Source of the DNA: Calocera cornea HHB12733
Lineage: Eukaryota > Basidiomycota > Dacrymycetes > Dacrymycetales > Dacrymycetaceae
Direction: 5' to 3'
Length of the DNA: 64,000 bases
Assembly: GCA_001632435.1 (NCBI GenBank)
Contig: KV423920.1
Location: 1 to 64,000, forward strand
This document shows, piece after piece, positions 1 to 13,087 of the stretch (positions within the stretch are counted from its first letter, which is position 1; every line of letters begins with the position of its first letter). Both the position numbers and the translations under genes were made by a program. The notes under the pieces are model-generated. The model ran no database searches and had not been told where the DNA came from. It was given only the letters and a program-made list of their open reading frames with translations.

Positions 1-192
1 TCTGCAGCGTGCCCAAACATCCAATCAGCATGCCTGCCCGTCCACAGACACCCCCACGCCACAGCAGTCCCATGACCCTCCCACGCGCTGTCCACGAGCG
101 TAGGAGTCCAGCTCCAGCCCCGCCTCGACCCACTCAGGCGTACCACGGCCCAACCACACTTGGTACCCGCGTCGACAATCCCGGATATCTAG

Positions 193-1261
193 GTCTCTCA
201 GGCCATCTGGACCACGTACGACAGGATCAACGTCGGCATCAAGAAGATGAAGGCCGAAATGAGAGGGAGCGCCTTGCACGTCGATTCTCTGTGGTGGGGA
301 TCCAGCAGGTCAGTAGTGTGCCCCTTCGTGCAAGCTGTTTATAGAAATGCTCATGTACCTCTAGCAAGACAGCACTCGCCATGAGGGTATTGAAGGTACC
401 CTTAGTGCAAACGGTCTTACCACTTCCGTCAACAAATGGCCCGTGTACCTTCAAAAGATTCTTGCCCATGAATACCCGGGCGAAGACTTCTTAGAAGTTT
501 TCATTCCTTCAACTAAACGATGGGCTGTCTACCAACATGAAGCACCCATGTCGTTGAAGCGCGAAGAAGTCATCTTTTTTCGGCATGCTGGTGTTACCAA
601 AAATAACCCAGCAGTGGACGCAGCGATAACCGAGCACCGTCCCAATGGCCTTCCACAGGATCTTCGCCGTGGTACATCATTGAGCATATCAACACCACAG
701 AAGACTGCTTCAGCTCCTCCAGCAAGCCCTGGCTCGCCGCTCGAAGAAGGATCCGCCGCCTGTTGGGCAGCCGCAAAGGAGAAGAAGCGCAAGAAGAGGG
801 AGAGCAACAGTGGAAGTGAGCCGGACTTACTAGCGCCTGTTGTGTCAGACTCCAATGTCTCTCTGGACAAGCAGGCAGTCTCTGTTCTGAAGCCCGCCAT
901 AGGCCCCTCGAAACCATCCCCGAAGAAGCCGCGTGGCCGCCCATCCGCATGGCCTAGCATGCGCTCCTTCAGTCAGGTCAAGGAGGCCATAGAAGAGGTC
1001 ACGAGGAGGGTGGAGTTGAGAGAAACCTTAGCTTATGCCCAAACGGCCGTTATAGGATTCTCTATCCCTTCAACAACCTGGGCTGACAATGTGCACTGGC
1101 TTCATGTAGCCCACCCAAGCACTTTGGCTTCCTTCTCCAAGAAGGGAGATGACTCGTGGTCCTCATTTCGCCTGTTTGCCAAGATTGACGAGGAAGCTGC
1201 ACAGGCAATAGCGGCAAAGACATCCACGGCAGAGCCAGACGAGAACAAGGTAGTCTTGTAG
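193..1261 (+). CDS. Hypothetical protein, C-terminal part (5' end unresolved)
   Basis: Function not recognised. Two exons join in frame: 193-312, then a GTAGTG...CTCTAG intron to 364, then 365-1261. The first exon gives a run beginning VSQAIWTTYDRINV. The second is about 298 residues with a globular start (KWPVYLQKILAHEYPGEDF), a basic Lys/Arg/Ser-rich middle that could hold a nuclear localisation signal, and another folded-looking block near the end (SQVKEAIEEVTRRVELRETL). An AG at 191-192 precedes the first exon, so the gene should start in the first 190 bases or before the window; I found no convincing donor. The neighbour on the other strand ends 126 bp downstream. The relationship to KDZ-type elements is unknown. 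Confidence 0.45.
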
Positions 1262-1386
1262 TTCAGCACAAGCATCATGCAAGCCAAGTAGATACTCTTA
1301 CAAGTACATTTCTTAATCGACGAGGTTACAACATTAATTCCTGCTTTGCACTGGAGTTTCCACATTTCTGGAGAGAACATATAGAT

Positions 1387-3549
1387 TCACTGTAACAGAA
1401 GCTGCCTATCAATAATGTATGGATCCTCTTTGTTCCGTCGCAGCTCTTCAACAAGGAAGCGGTTCCGCGCCTTGATGACTTCGTCTAAGAAGAACTCATA
1501 CCTCACAGGCAGCATCTCTCGGACTATTCCATGAAAGTTGTTCAACCAAGCATTGGCTTGCTCACAAGCCGAGGAGTTGAAGGTCCATTGGTTGGCTTTG
1601 GAATCGTAGAGCTCCGGGAATGCCATTGGATTGCAGTGCGTCGTGCAATAGATATCCTTTGTAGAGTGATGGTTCTTGAAATGGAAAACATCTACCACCA
1701 GGGCTGTTTTGCTGAAATGCTCCTGGAGTGGGCCACGTCCCGCAAGGTATTGGTGGAGTCGGCAGTTGTTATCGTAAAAGAGGACGTCGGGCATTGATTT
1801 CTGCGTGGGGAAGACCCCACAGAGAAACTCCTATTATGTGCATTAGTAAGTGATATTGTAGCAGGTGGGGGCGCTTACAGCCACAGATGAAAGTGATTCA
1901 GCACCATAGAATGTTCCTCTAGCTATAATGATGCCACATGGGCGTACAACAAGCTGCTCATTGTGTGTACTTCTTCTTCCAAACTTGGCTTTGATGTCGG
2001 TGTCCGTTTTCCGGGGCCGGCGAGTTCCAATGGGCAGGGAAAGGTCGGGGGTATCGCCTTCTCGAGAGTATGACTTTGCTCTGTCTAAGCGGTCGCGTAG
2101 AATAAGAGCAGACTGGCCAGCAGCATAGTAGTTGTCTTCCAGTCGGCGATGCTCAGGAGAGGTGCAAGTCTTCCGGCCAGGTTCTACAGCCAGGTTGCAC
2201 CCCTCCACGGCGCAGATTGTCTCCATCCTGGAGTGTGGGAGACAATATCTTGCTCGATTGGTTGAGAGTGGAGTTGTGCAGTTGTGAACAGCACAACAGG
2301 GACGGCCAATTGCAACGCCGTCGGTTACAGCACATGATAACATGTCTAATGAAATGTTCAGGGGAAGTTTATTCTTTAGGTTGGGAACTACTTACATTGC
2401 TCGCCATCTTTGTTGAAGAATTTCCGACACCCCTGGCATGAATGAGCCCATTGCTCTTGCCCATTAGCAGCCATGAAGTGATTGCGGAGCAGCATGGCTG
2501 CTGTAAGGCGTTCACTTTGGCTCTCTGCAGAGTCTGGAAGGACCAGCTGGCTCTTTTGCTCAGAGTGGTGAAGCAGCAGCGAATACAGGTCGAAGAGATC
2601 AGAGATATATTCGCTGCGAAGCCGGGGGATGGGATAGCTGCCACTGTTGGGGGCTCTATTGTTGGCCAATGTGTCGTGGTAAAACTGGGCAGTTGCAGTC
2701 GCCGAGGCACTGAGAGGAAGTGAGCTCTTTAGTTAACCCAAGCTAATGTAGAAACTTGTACTGAGCAAGGACTGTGTAGGACCGGAAGACTTGACAAAGC
2801 TTGTCCTCAAAGAAGAGATGCTTCTCCGATTGAAGAATCGTTGGCATGCCTGGATAGTACAGGCGATAGAAACGCTTGTCTGCACCTTGTTGCCGAGCGT
2901 AGTTGATGTAATATCGAGTATTACAAGACCGACACTTGAGGGAGGTTGTGGAAATTGGAAATGCACCATTGTTGAGAGTGTAGAATGCGCCAGTGTATCG
3001 CTGGGGATCATACAGTGCTGCTTGTTGGCTGGTATGAACAAAGTATGGGCAGTGGAGATTTGTGCAGCATCGAGTTGGCGGGTAGAATTCTTCTGCAGCT
3101 AAAAAACAAAGTAAATATTCTCTTGTAGGAAGCTGCAAGGATAAGTACTGACCGAGCTCTGTGAGATGGGCATATGTCTGGAACGGTGTGAAGTCTTCAA
3201 TTAAGGGCTGAGTGACACCTGTGAGATCCCTAGCAGGATCCCAGAGAATGTGACGGAGAAGGCCCCACAAAGCCATGATTTGGGTGTCTTGCAAGCCCAT
3301 TGCCTCGCTCATAAAGGCGACAACAGTGTGGGGAAGTGTTGAGGGTGCAACAGCCACTGTGGAGAGAGAACGGTCTTCTTGCCATGCAATTCGAGGCTGG
3401 AGACGGCGAGCTAGCCCAAGAAATGAAAGCAGCTGTGCAACAGATACCCCAGCAAGGTCCTCTTGCAGCAGAGTAAGCTGGGTGGCAAGCTCAGATAGCT
3501 GCATGGTTGCTGGAGAAAGGAATAAGGTGCCGAGGCACATAATCTTCAT
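1387..3549 (-). CDS. CxC5/CxC6 cysteine-cluster protein associated with KDZ transposons
   Basis: A five-exon model stays open for 652 aa: 3549-3153, 3098-2762, 2709-2396, 2345-1879 and 1830-1387, all with GT-AG introns of 48-55 nt. The middle holds two cysteine clusters: one around CCTNLHC and CRSC (CxC5-like), and a later one around CCAVHNC, CLPH, CAVEGC and CTSPEH (CxC6-like). The C-terminal part (DVLFYDNNCRLHQYL, then a CEQANAWL block) looks like the transposase-derived tail that accompanies these clusters in agaricomycete proteins. Family knowledge: such genes are abundant in mushroom genomes beside Kyakuja-Dileera-Zisupton elements; their job is not established. The reading frame is intact, so this copy may be expressed. 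The start could also be the Met at 3504. No element ends were found around it. Confidence 0.75.
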
Positions 3550-3679
3550 TGTCGTGATGCTATGTGTACATGCGGTTTCCGCGTGTAGAAGCACAACAGT
3601 CACGTGCGACGGAATTTATTAAGGTATCTACCTTAACTAAGCCCCCCGGGGGCAGAATGCACAGCCCCGGCCGGAATCC

Positions 3680-3705
3680 GGAATCCGGAATTGATTCCGG
3701 ATTCC
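3680..3705. repeat. Perfect 12-bp inverted repeat with 2-nt loop
   Basis: GGAATCCGGAAT at 3680-3691 is followed by TG and its exact reverse complement at 3694-3705. A related GGAATCC copy lies just upstream. It sits in the 0.9-kb region between the CxC5/CxC6 gene and the transporter gene. The rest of 3606-4456 is C-rich and shows no coding signal. Confidence 0.7.
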
Positions 3706-4456
3706 GCGCGCGGGAACCCGGATGTACTGCGCGGGACATGACGACCGAGACCAGCGGCGGTCGGGGTTGCTCCCGCACCAGAAGCAGCCCCGCCCAGCGG
3801 CCACGCTCTCATCATCCCGGGCTGCAGGGGAGAAACGGGGAGGGCGGCTGCAGCTCCCCTCTTTCTCCCCTTGGCCCTCGCCCGCTCGCTGTCTCGCATC
3901 GCTTCATCCTCAACCAGCCGGCACTAGCGGCTCAAGACACCGCTGCATCCGACGCTCATTCCCCCACTCCCACTCCCACTCCCGCTCCCACTCCCGCTTC
4001 AGCGCATTCACTTGCGCTCAGCAGCAAAGACACTCGAGACCCGGCCTCCCTGCCGCTCCCAGCTGCCCCATCCAGCCCATCAATTTTCACCCCCCCCCGG
4101 TTCCAGCTGCTAGTGTTGGTGGCAGAGCGGTATTCGCCCCGGCATCATCCATCCGCCCTTGGCGCGCGTGTGTGCGTGCCGTCCCTGATCCACTGTTGGG
4201 TGCGTGACCGCGTCCTCTCCTAGGCTCGCACGCCTTCTAGCGTCTGACGCACCCCTCCGCGCACGCACAGCACACGCCCATCGGCCAGCCTCGCCCGCCC
4301 AGCCCGCCCAATCCGGCCAGCAGTCCCGTCCCTGACCACCGTTGTCCAGCGCCGCGTTGCAGCGCATTCCAGGATCATCGGACGCCCGCACCGCCCCTCC
4401 TCACCCTCGACGATCCATCGCCCTCCCTCCCGCACCCGGACCCGCACCCGCACGAG

Positions 4457-5840
4457 ATGGTGTCTCGCCCCTCGGACCGCAGGGCGGCGGCGTATAACAT
4501 GCTTCGCAGCCCCGGGCGGCTCGCGCCCTCCTCCTCCCCTCGCCTCCTCCACACAATGTCGACCCCAAACGAGAAATCGAGAGAGACGCCGCCGTACCCG
4601 GCCCACTTCTCCGCCGCCCCGCCACACCCGGCGCACCACTCCCGCGCATCCTCCGCCTCCTCCGCCCTCTCCTCCTCCAGCCAGACACCCCTCTTCGCAG
4701 CATCCACCAATGCCTACACCGGCGAGGAGACCTACTCCAAGCTCCAGGTCACCGCAGTCGTCTCCTTCTACATGATGGCAGCCCTGGTGGTGCGTCCCCC
4801 TCGCGAATACCTGGTTTCGACCTTTGGACTGACACCGCGCAGATGGTATTTGTCAACAAGATCATCCTGAACGACACCCCCAGCCTGGTCGTCACGACCG
4901 TGTTCATCCAAGTGCGTTTCCCTCCCTCCTTGCACACCGCCCACTCACCGGTCCCCAGGCACTCGTAACCGTGCTCCTGGTGCACGTCACCGCCCTCGCG
5001 CGACCCTCCAAAGTGCAAATCCCGCACTTCTCCCTCCAGACCGCCATCTCCCTCACCCCGGTGATACTCGGCGACGTGCTCGGGTTCACGCTGAACGCGT
5101 TCTGCCTGCGCGAGGTCGACGCGACCCTGTACCAGGTCGCGCGCGGCCTCGCCCTCCCGTTCACCATCCTCGTCTCCTCCGTGTCCACCCGCTCAGCCCC
5201 GACCCGCCCCGTCCTCCTCTGCGCGTTCGCCGTCACCCTCGGCTTCCTGCTCGGCGTGACCCCGCCGCTCCCCGACCCGCTCACCGGCGCGCGCACACTC
5301 AACATCACCCCGCTCGGCGTGCTCTACGGGCTCGCCGCCTCCCTCACCGTAGCAGTCCAAGCAGTGCTGATCAAGCGCTCCCTCCCGCACGTCAAGGGCT
5401 CCGCGCTCCAGCTCGCCTACTGGCGCAACCTCGGCTCCGCCCTCCTCCTCCTCCTCTTCATGCTCGCGCGGGGCGAGCTGCGCACCCTGCACACGCTCGC
5501 CACCTCGGGAACCTGGGACTGGACGACCTTCGCCTGGGGCAACCTCGTCACCGGCATCGTCGGCTTCCTCATCTGCGTCGCCGGCACCCTGAGCGTCAAA
5601 GTCACCTCCCCCGTCACGCACATGTTCTCCAGCGCAGCCCGCTCCGTCCTCCAGCTCCTCATCGCCGTCCACCTCTTCGCCGACTCACTCACCCCGCACA
5701 AGCTCGCAAGCATCGCAATCATCCTCGCGGGCACCCTCGCGTACAGCCACGTCCAGGCCCAGGCAGCCCGCGACAGGGACAGCGCGGACATGCTCAAGCT
5801 GCCCGCAGCGCACGACGAGAAGGATGTCGAGAAACAGTGA
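4457..5840 (+). CDS. Nucleotide-sugar transporter (GDP-fucose transporter-like, DMT/TPT family)
   Basis: Three exons, 4457-4789, 4843-4911 and 4959-5840, give 427 aa. An N-terminal Ser/Pro-rich cytosolic region of about 95 residues is followed by some ten hydrophobic segments. The second exon supplies the family signature MVFVNKIILNDTPSLVVTT, which resembles the first membrane helix of SLC35C-type GDP-fucose transporters. Later features that fit the family are a Lys-containing helix (QAVLIKRSLPHVKGSALQLAYW) and a final helix preceding a polar tail ending DEKDVEKQ. The expected role is antiport of a nucleotide-sugar into the Golgi lumen for glycosylation; the exact substrate cannot be read from sequence. 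The start could be the later in-frame Met at 4499 or 4556. Confidence 0.8.
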
Positions 5841-7857
5841 CTGCTCCCCCGCCCCACGGCTGCCCTGCTTCTGCTTCCCTGCTTCCTTGCATCCTCTGTT
5901 CCTGCGTGCTCCAAAACTCGCTACTATCCCGCAAAAATAACATCATCGGACTCTCACCCACTCATCCCACCCACCCCCACCCACTCTCACCCCACCCACA
6001 TGCTACGACAGCCCGCTCTCCCGCGCGCGGGGGCAACCCCCGGACACTCACACTCTGGACACTCACGCTCATTGCCCCGTCTGCTCCCCTCCAATTCCAA
6101 TTCCAATCCCCTTGCCACTGCCACTGCCACTCTGCAACGCCCCGTTTTTTCTTGACTACGCAACCCCGGGACAGTCTCGACCACGCTCTGAGGACCGTGT
6201 ACTGTACAACATGTATCATTATCACTAGGCTGTGCAATGCCGTCGCTCGTTACGGCGTAAGTTAATACATAGATGGACCATTTCTGCCTCTGCATCAGAA
6301 CAGTGCTACTCAAGGAATGCCGCTTCCGCTGGCGTTGGACTCGGTGGCCAGGAGCCCACCGAGTGGGTCTGTGTAAACACTCGGTGGAATATCATTCTGC
6401 ACTGCGATTGAACGCTGTTTCGTCACTCGTGAGCTACGACGAACAGTCGATTCATAGATACCCGCTGCAGAACATTCCACAACTCATTACGGTCTGCGTG
6501 CGACGCGTGCGCGCTCTGCCGGTCAGAAGTCCGGAACGGTCCAGAACAGAATCACGCCCGTGGGATGAATTGGGGTGTGTGGTGTGTCAGAGGAGAGGGG
6601 CGGGGGAGTGCACCAGGAAGCAGAGCGTTTGAACATTATATTGGGACCGATAGAACATTCCGCGATGAGGAACTCTCAGCGTGCCGCTTTGCACAGAATG
6701 ACTGGGCGCTGCCGGGTCAGAGCTGTAACGAGTCACACATCGGTTATCAGAAGTCCTCCATGTTGTATGGCCATCGCTGTAACGTCTTCGGAGCGTGGGA
6801 TGCCGTTGGAATGGCGGACACAGCGGCATGACGTGTCAGAGGAGCTTGATGGGCACGTTTGATCCGCGTTGGAAGAAACATTTTGTTCTACGGATCAGCC
6901 ACGTCGTCGTTGAAACCGCCAAAAGCCGCCACAGACTTCCTCGAAACGTCTTCGCCGGTTTGACTGAACATCAAAAAAAAATCACGAAGCTTCCCCTTGC
7001 GCTCGCGTACCTTGACCAAACGGCCTCCATCCTTCCGCCGAACATTCGCAAGCGCAAGCTCGGGCTCCCATTCCGCTTGATGCTCTTCCCGAAGTGCCCA
7101 AGCATCTATTCCATCCGGCCTATGATAGAATAGTCATGCCCGAGGTGGCGCACTTCATAATGGTCAAGGCGTTCCGCGGAATATTCGTCGATGTATTCCG
7201 CGCTGCCCAAATGCCGTGCGATTGTGGAAGAAGAAAGCGCACGCATCGGAAGCTCCTTCCTTGGACGCGTTTTAAATTTCATCAACAGCTCAATTTCCCA
7301 TGGCAGGGCCCGGTCCTTTCCAGGCTTGGGCCATAGAATACAAGAGCGGCACAAAGCGGAAGAGTGCAGGCTTCTCGAAGCAAAGCAAAACTGTATTCGT
7401 GTCCCGCTTCTACTCAGAACACGAGCGCGCCGCGTCGTTAAGGCCAATGTACGTCAGAAGCGAGGGAAGCGGACACGGAGGGATATGGAAGCTCGACGCC
7501 GTCAGGGCCGTCAGGGCGGGCGCTGTCCCTGGGAATGTATTGGTTCGACGTGCGCCTATTTCTGCTCCCTTTAGCCGTCGTGACGGGTTTAATTAGCCCC
7601 GGCAGCGCGGAGCGGAACAATCCGCGCGGTCTTGTTGCTTATTTCTGTTGTGGCGACTCACATGGGTGTTATTGTGTCGGCCAGATGACGCCGTAATGCC
7701 ACCGCGAGCAGAGGAATGCTGTCAAAATGAGTTCTGTCATAACAGTCTGTTATTCCCGTGGAACATGGGATTACTAGATATCATATTGCGCGATTATTAC
7801 AATGCCGGGAATAGTAACTTAATGTACTGCTAATGTCGAGGTCTCCGATCGCACTGC
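5841..7857. other. Intergenic region without recognisable genes
   Basis: About 2 kb between the transporter and the acyltransferase gene. No open frame here joins into a plausible protein through splice sites. The stretch 6300-7600 repeatedly shows short TTCCGC/GCGGAA words and may be an old decayed insertion, but I found no terminal repeats or recognisable protein remnants. The 3' ends of both neighbouring genes point into it. Confidence 0.5.
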
Positions 7858-10054
7858 CTACTTCCCGATTAAGACTGCATCGGAGGCCTTGCCCACCTCC
7901 TCCCAGAACCGCTCCATGCTACCCGGTGCGAAGCCATTTTCGTCGTAGGCCATGTGCAGCCACATCCGGCCCGCAAACGTGTGCGCCAGGAATAAGATGC
8001 CGCCTGCCTTCTGGCGCGAGGCGGTGGCCACATCCAGTAGCTCGATGTCCGGATATTGGTCTGCGAGGTAGACCTTGTCCAAGTTACCCATTAGGGAGAT
8101 ACCCATCAGCGCCTTACTAGGCACAGCTTCTTTCCGGGGCGAGATGGCCGCTAGCGCGTCCGAAGGCGGTGGGAGCAGCTGACTCGCCGGCGCCGGCGAG
8201 TCCTCCGACTCCATCGGCACAGCCGAACCTACCGGAACGCGCGCCTTCCCGGCTCGCTCGGCGCGCTGTGCGCCCATGATCCGGGCGCGATGGACTAGGA
8301 ATCGCGAGCGGGTGATGCGCCCGATCTGGTCTCGCGCCGAACGCGCTCGTTCCCAGAGGGTGCTTTCGGGGAATTGGTGTTGGGCGCACGTGACGCGCGG
8401 GAGAAACGAGGGCAGGACGATGTTGAAGTAGGTGAGGGCGACGAACCAGTAGGACATGTTCTTCTCCGCTTCTGCGCTCGGGTAGGTCAGGTACGGCCGC
8501 AGGCTGAGCGCGGTGTAGTTCATGCTGCGAGCGCGTCAGCAGGTCGAAGCACATGCAAAGAAGAGCGGGAAATACATCGGCAAGTCAAACCCGCTTTCCA
8601 GCATGTTCGCCCACGCCACGTCGACGAGCGCGAACACGGCGTGATTGGCGCTGACGCGCTCCTTCTTGCATAGCGCGAGGATCGCCGTCGTCTCCGCCCT
8701 CGAGAAGCCCCGTTCGAGCAGGACAGTCTTCATGGGCCCGCGCTGCTGGCGGGGGAGCACGTGCCCGCCTACCTCGCGCTCCTGGCTCTGCAGGTAGTTG
8801 ACCTGCGCCGCGGCGCGCGCGAGCCTGCTAGTCGGCGCGGGCGGCAGGAGCGCCTCAACGGAGCGCGGCAGCCTTTCGTCCTGCACACGTTCATCAGCGC
8901 ACGCTCCTGACCCAGAGCACGCGCAATGAGCAAAAGATGACGTACCCATCTCCCGGCCAGCTGGTCCAGCTCGTGCTGCAGGTCAGCCACAGACCGCGGC
9001 TCGGCGAGGAGCGCGAGCAGGTCGTGCGCCGACTGGTGCAGCGGGAGCGCGTCCCCCGAGAAATGCGGTGCGCACAGGTAGAGGTCGTACGATTCCTTCC
9101 GGGCGTGTTCCTCAGACTGCTGGCTAGCGCCGGGCGAGACCCCACTAGGCAAGAGGGGTTGCCGGTTCGGGAGGCTGCCGCCCGCAGGGGCTGCGAGGGC
9201 TGATGGCCCTGCTTCGCGCCGGGAGTCTCCGTCCGCTCCCCCGGCCGCAACCGCAGGCAATCCCTCTTCTGCCAAGGCTGATGGCCCTGGTGATTGGGCA
9301 ATCGTCAGCAGGCAGATCTTCCGATCGCCCACCGACCGCGGCTCGCCATTCATGTACCGGTGCACGAATTCCGCTTTCGTACACCTGGCGAACGTGAGGC
9401 GTTCGCGGGCGGCAGCGAGCAGTTCTGCCGCATTCGCGGGCGGGGCGAACCTACTCACGCGAGGCGGAAGAACGTGCCTGGTCAGCTGCGCTGCTCATGC
9501 GTACACCGAAGGAACACGGCGGGAAAACGTACCTGAACACGGGTTCTGCCAGCACATCATCGGTACCAGCAGCATTGTCAGGCACGACCACGCTAGACAG
9601 CAGCAAGGGGTGCCGCAAGAGCAGGGTAGCCCAGGCGAGCTGGACGCGCTCTGGCGCTAGCAGGTCCGGGGGAGCGAGGAAGGAGAGGTGGAGGAACCTA
9701 GCACCCGGGAGGGAGGTTGGTGTTCGAGATTTGGGATTTGGAGGCGAGGAATACGAGGAAATCCCGGAATGTCGGGGAATCCGCATGTCAGGGTGTTCGT
9801 CAATCAGGGTAGGGTCGTAGATCAGCAACACACAAATCGGAGCGTGCGACAGTTATCGAGAGGGCAAAAGCAAGCAAGATCGGCGGTCAGCCCAGCCCTA
9901 TGCTTCCGCGAGAAGAAGAAGAAAAGAAAAAGACGCACATGTCCCCTACGCCCGTGTGCGAGAACGAGTGGAAGGCGAACTCGGAGTCGCCCAGTGGGCG
10001 CTGCCAGGTCTCCGTTCCCTTTCCCTCTGGCCCGGGGAGGCGTGTCCAGGCCAT
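7858..10054 (-). CDS. Condensation/acetyltransferase-like (CAT-fold) enzyme
   Basis: Five exons (10054-9939, 9697-9533, 9450-8949, 8880-8576, 8524-7858) join in frame to 584 aa. The start MAWTRLPGPEG is followed by the WxRPLGDSEF block seen at the N-terminus of fungal condensation-like acyltransferases. The active-site type motif HxxxD appears as HFSGD near residues 223-227, followed by ALPLHQSAHD. The C-terminal half has the paired-domain layout of CAT-like enzymes. A low-complexity insert rich in Gly/Ala/Ser just before the HxxxD motif contains a short direct repeat. Such enzymes transfer acyl groups to alcohols or amines; substrate unknown. It is transcribed away from the adenylation gene 3 kb downstream on the plus strand. 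Intron 1 (about 240 nt) is long for this window, so that join is the least certain. Confidence 0.7.
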
Positions 10055-13000
10055 GCTACGCGTGCCGGGTGGAATAGGGTGGGTATGGACTGTTGATGGG
10101 TAGAGTTGCAAGGGAGTATATTCGACAGCGGGTGTTCGGTGGGAGGCGTGTGAAAGCTTGAATGCGTGATCGGGCGGTGGTGTAAGGGTAGCTGGGTCCT
10201 CCCGGGCGCGTAGGTATCACGATCGGTGGATGAGGGTGAGGAGCACTGTAACAGGCAGCTCCTTGGGATATGGATCGGAGGATACCGGAAGATTTTCCTT
10301 CTTTGGGCGCCAAGAGATGTCGGGAGTAGGAGTTGTGGTGGTTCGGATGATTCTGGGCGCTGGACGAATGCGACGAAATTGGCCTGAAGCGGGCTGGCGC
10401 GCTAGTTCCAGCACAATACCGTGCAGTAGGATGAGTCTCGAGCGCTGGACGCGTAGAGTGCCGGTAGACAATGGGTCGGCAGGAACGGCACGCGCGGGGG
10501 AGGAACAAGGAGGGCTGTCTGAGCTTATTCAGGCGGGGTTTGTCCGCCGCGCTGCCAAGCTGGTGAAGGTAGGTGATGATGCAGCGGGTGATGAGGCGAC
10601 GGTGTTTGGGGCGACTGTTGGTGGGAAATGGGGTGCTTGCAAGTCCAGTCAGGTGCGGATGGCAAGAGGTAAGAATTGCAAGGAGTGAGTGTGGCAGGTC
10701 CAGTTCCTCGTCCAGTCAATTGAACAGGAACAGGTTGTTTCGGACGGGGGACCCTACTGACGCGGGCGCGAATGTGGCCTCTGGGTTGCTTTTCTTGGGG
10801 GTGGGTTGGGGCGTGCCTGGCTGCGTTGGGTGCGTGCGTATGCTGGAGCGCCTTTTCGAGAGCGTTGGAAGCGAGGAGTGGATGATATGGTTGCGCCCGG
10901 TTGCGTACGAGAACGGGCGCTAAGGCGGGCGATGGACGATGTGAGAACGTGACCATCACCCGGCCTCGCACCCAGCAGCGGTCCCCGGAGCACCGCCGCT
11001 GGACCCTTATCCGGTCCTTAACCGCCGCACACGGGACGGGTGGGCGATGATAGACCGTGTCTCGCGCCGTGTTCAGGCGTCAAGGCGCAGGCGGGACAGC
11101 CGACTGCACGGCGTTGACCATCCGGGACCGACCCGAGCGGCCGGCGCTTCCGCATCGGCGCCACTGACCGCGCTGTCTCACCATCTCCGTTCCGTCTGTA
11201 TTTGCCTCCGGGGCGGTGACCCTTTCTGGACGGAACGGGAACGGGACGGAGGCAGAGCGGTCGTCGCTGGCCGGCCGCGTGGGCCGCACGCGAGACAGAA
11301 TGGCGGGAAAAACGGGAGGCCTGGGAACGCGCATGAGGATGGCAACGACGGTGACAGGCTTGGGGAAGCCGCGACAACCACCCACCCGCCTAACCTACTG
11401 TATGCTGCTTCTTTATTCGTCTCGAACGAAGGCGAGTGCCTGGGCGAGGCATAACGGCACGGCATGCCGAGACGCGCTGGAATGGACGCGAATACATGCG
11501 ACGCTCGACGCTTGGACTGGACGAAAATGAGGCATGGCAACAACAACCGCGCGAGTGCGGCCGGCTGAATGCATCTGGGCTCGCTGCTGGAAAGGGAAGT
11601 GTCGACGAAGCTCGGGGTGGCGCAGAAGCACACACCACTGGCAACAGGGCGCTATTTGCCGTTCACCAGTCCGATTTGGTATAGGCGGGCGCGAACAAGC
11701 ATGCAACGATTGTTGGGAAGGGGAGGGACGCACCGCCCGCGAGATGCACATCAGCAATCAATCGTCCTGCAGCCTCGGACACCCCTTGCCCTCCTTCTCG
11801 AGTCTCGAAGAACAACACGCTTCTGGTGCGGTCCATCACCCCCGGCGGGCACCGCTCCCCCTCCCAATCCCCCTCCTCTCGCTATAACATACCGCGCACC
11901 GCACCCCCCTGGCGGACAACACCCAACATTCCAGTCCATCCCCCCCCCCATTCCTCACTCTTGAGCGTCTGACCAGCCTGACCCGGCCCCGTCGGCCAAC
12001 CACAGTCCGCATCGCCCACCTGCCCACCGCCCAGCCCGGGGAGAGAGACATTCCAGCGTCGGGCTCCGTTCCTGTCGCACTCCCGTCCAGCCCCCCGCCG
12101 ACGTTGGGATCAGGTTCACCCGCCTACCTCACACCGGCATAGGCGTTCAAGCATTCAGCCGTCCAAGTCAAGTCAGGCACCTAGCCATTTCATTGGACTA
12201 ATTCATTGTTGTCACAAACGGTATGTCACCCCGGTCTCGTGCCCTGTCTCGTATGTAGCTCACCTGGATCAGGATCAGGATCATCAGCCCGGCAGCGCGA
12301 CCCGTGTCCGTGTCTCGCGAGCGAGCCCTTAGCGCCCTCCCACCCCATTCCCAGGCTGTGGGCGCAAGACTTGCTACCCGGTACAGTACTACCCCCATTG
12401 CGGCTGTAGTGAGAGAATCTGCATTCCCTCCCATTCCACACCCATTCCAGGCATCAGCATCGGACCCGACTCAGCCCAGCCGTTCCGCGCCAGCGAGTCA
12501 ACAGCGACAGCAACAGCAGAGACAAGACACACCTGACTGACCAGCCCCCTCCCCGCACCCGCGTGCCGCGTCAGCGACTCACATTCCCCAAACCACATTC
12601 TTGGGATTCCCGTCCGACTGGCACGGGTCTGGAATTTTATCGCATTCCGCTTCGCGTGCTGGGCACTGCTCCCCTCCTGTGCTGCTGCTGCTGGGACGGC
12701 TGTGCCTGTGCTAAGGCTGCTGCTACACCCGCTCCCGCTCAAACCGAACCAGGGTCGTTGCCTCGCTACGCTTGGCACGAATCGCGAGGGACGGAGAAGG
12801 ACGGGAAATTGAGGGCACTGGCACTGGACTTCATTGCATCTGGATCACTGGACCGGTGGATCAGGATCTCACTGCTAGTGTGGTGTGGGAAAGTAGAGTT
12901 GGGCCCGTGCATACTTATTGCGCTGCTCTTTTGAGGAAGAGGAGCGACTCTATCCCCGCCCCTGCCCCCGGCCTTCACTTCGAGATAGATTCCTGCCCCC

Positions 13001-13087
13001 TTCTGCCGCTCGCTCTCTCGTCTTGCTGGTTGACGCACACACACGAATACGCTAGACCGTAGCCGCAACCACCGCTACGAAACAAGA
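10055..13087. other. Long divergent intergenic region
   Basis: Three kilobases between the divergently transcribed acyltransferase (-) and adenylation (+) genes. No supported coding exon was found on either strand. The region probably holds both promoters and 5' leaders, but I could not assign specific elements. Confidence 0.5.

Noticed and set aside
1..192. First exon of the plus-strand gene starting at the Met at 30
   Set aside because: No donor in this stretch gives a phase that fits the exon at 193; the 5' end was left open.
6300..7800. Several 80-130-codon open frames and repeated TTCCGC words
   Set aside because: Frames overlap on both strands without splice-joined partners, domain-like sequence or conserved motifs; no terminal repeats found.
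9688..10688. Long plus-strand frames opposite the acyltransferase gene
   Set aside because: They are antisense shadows of GC-rich coding sequence without recognisable protein character.
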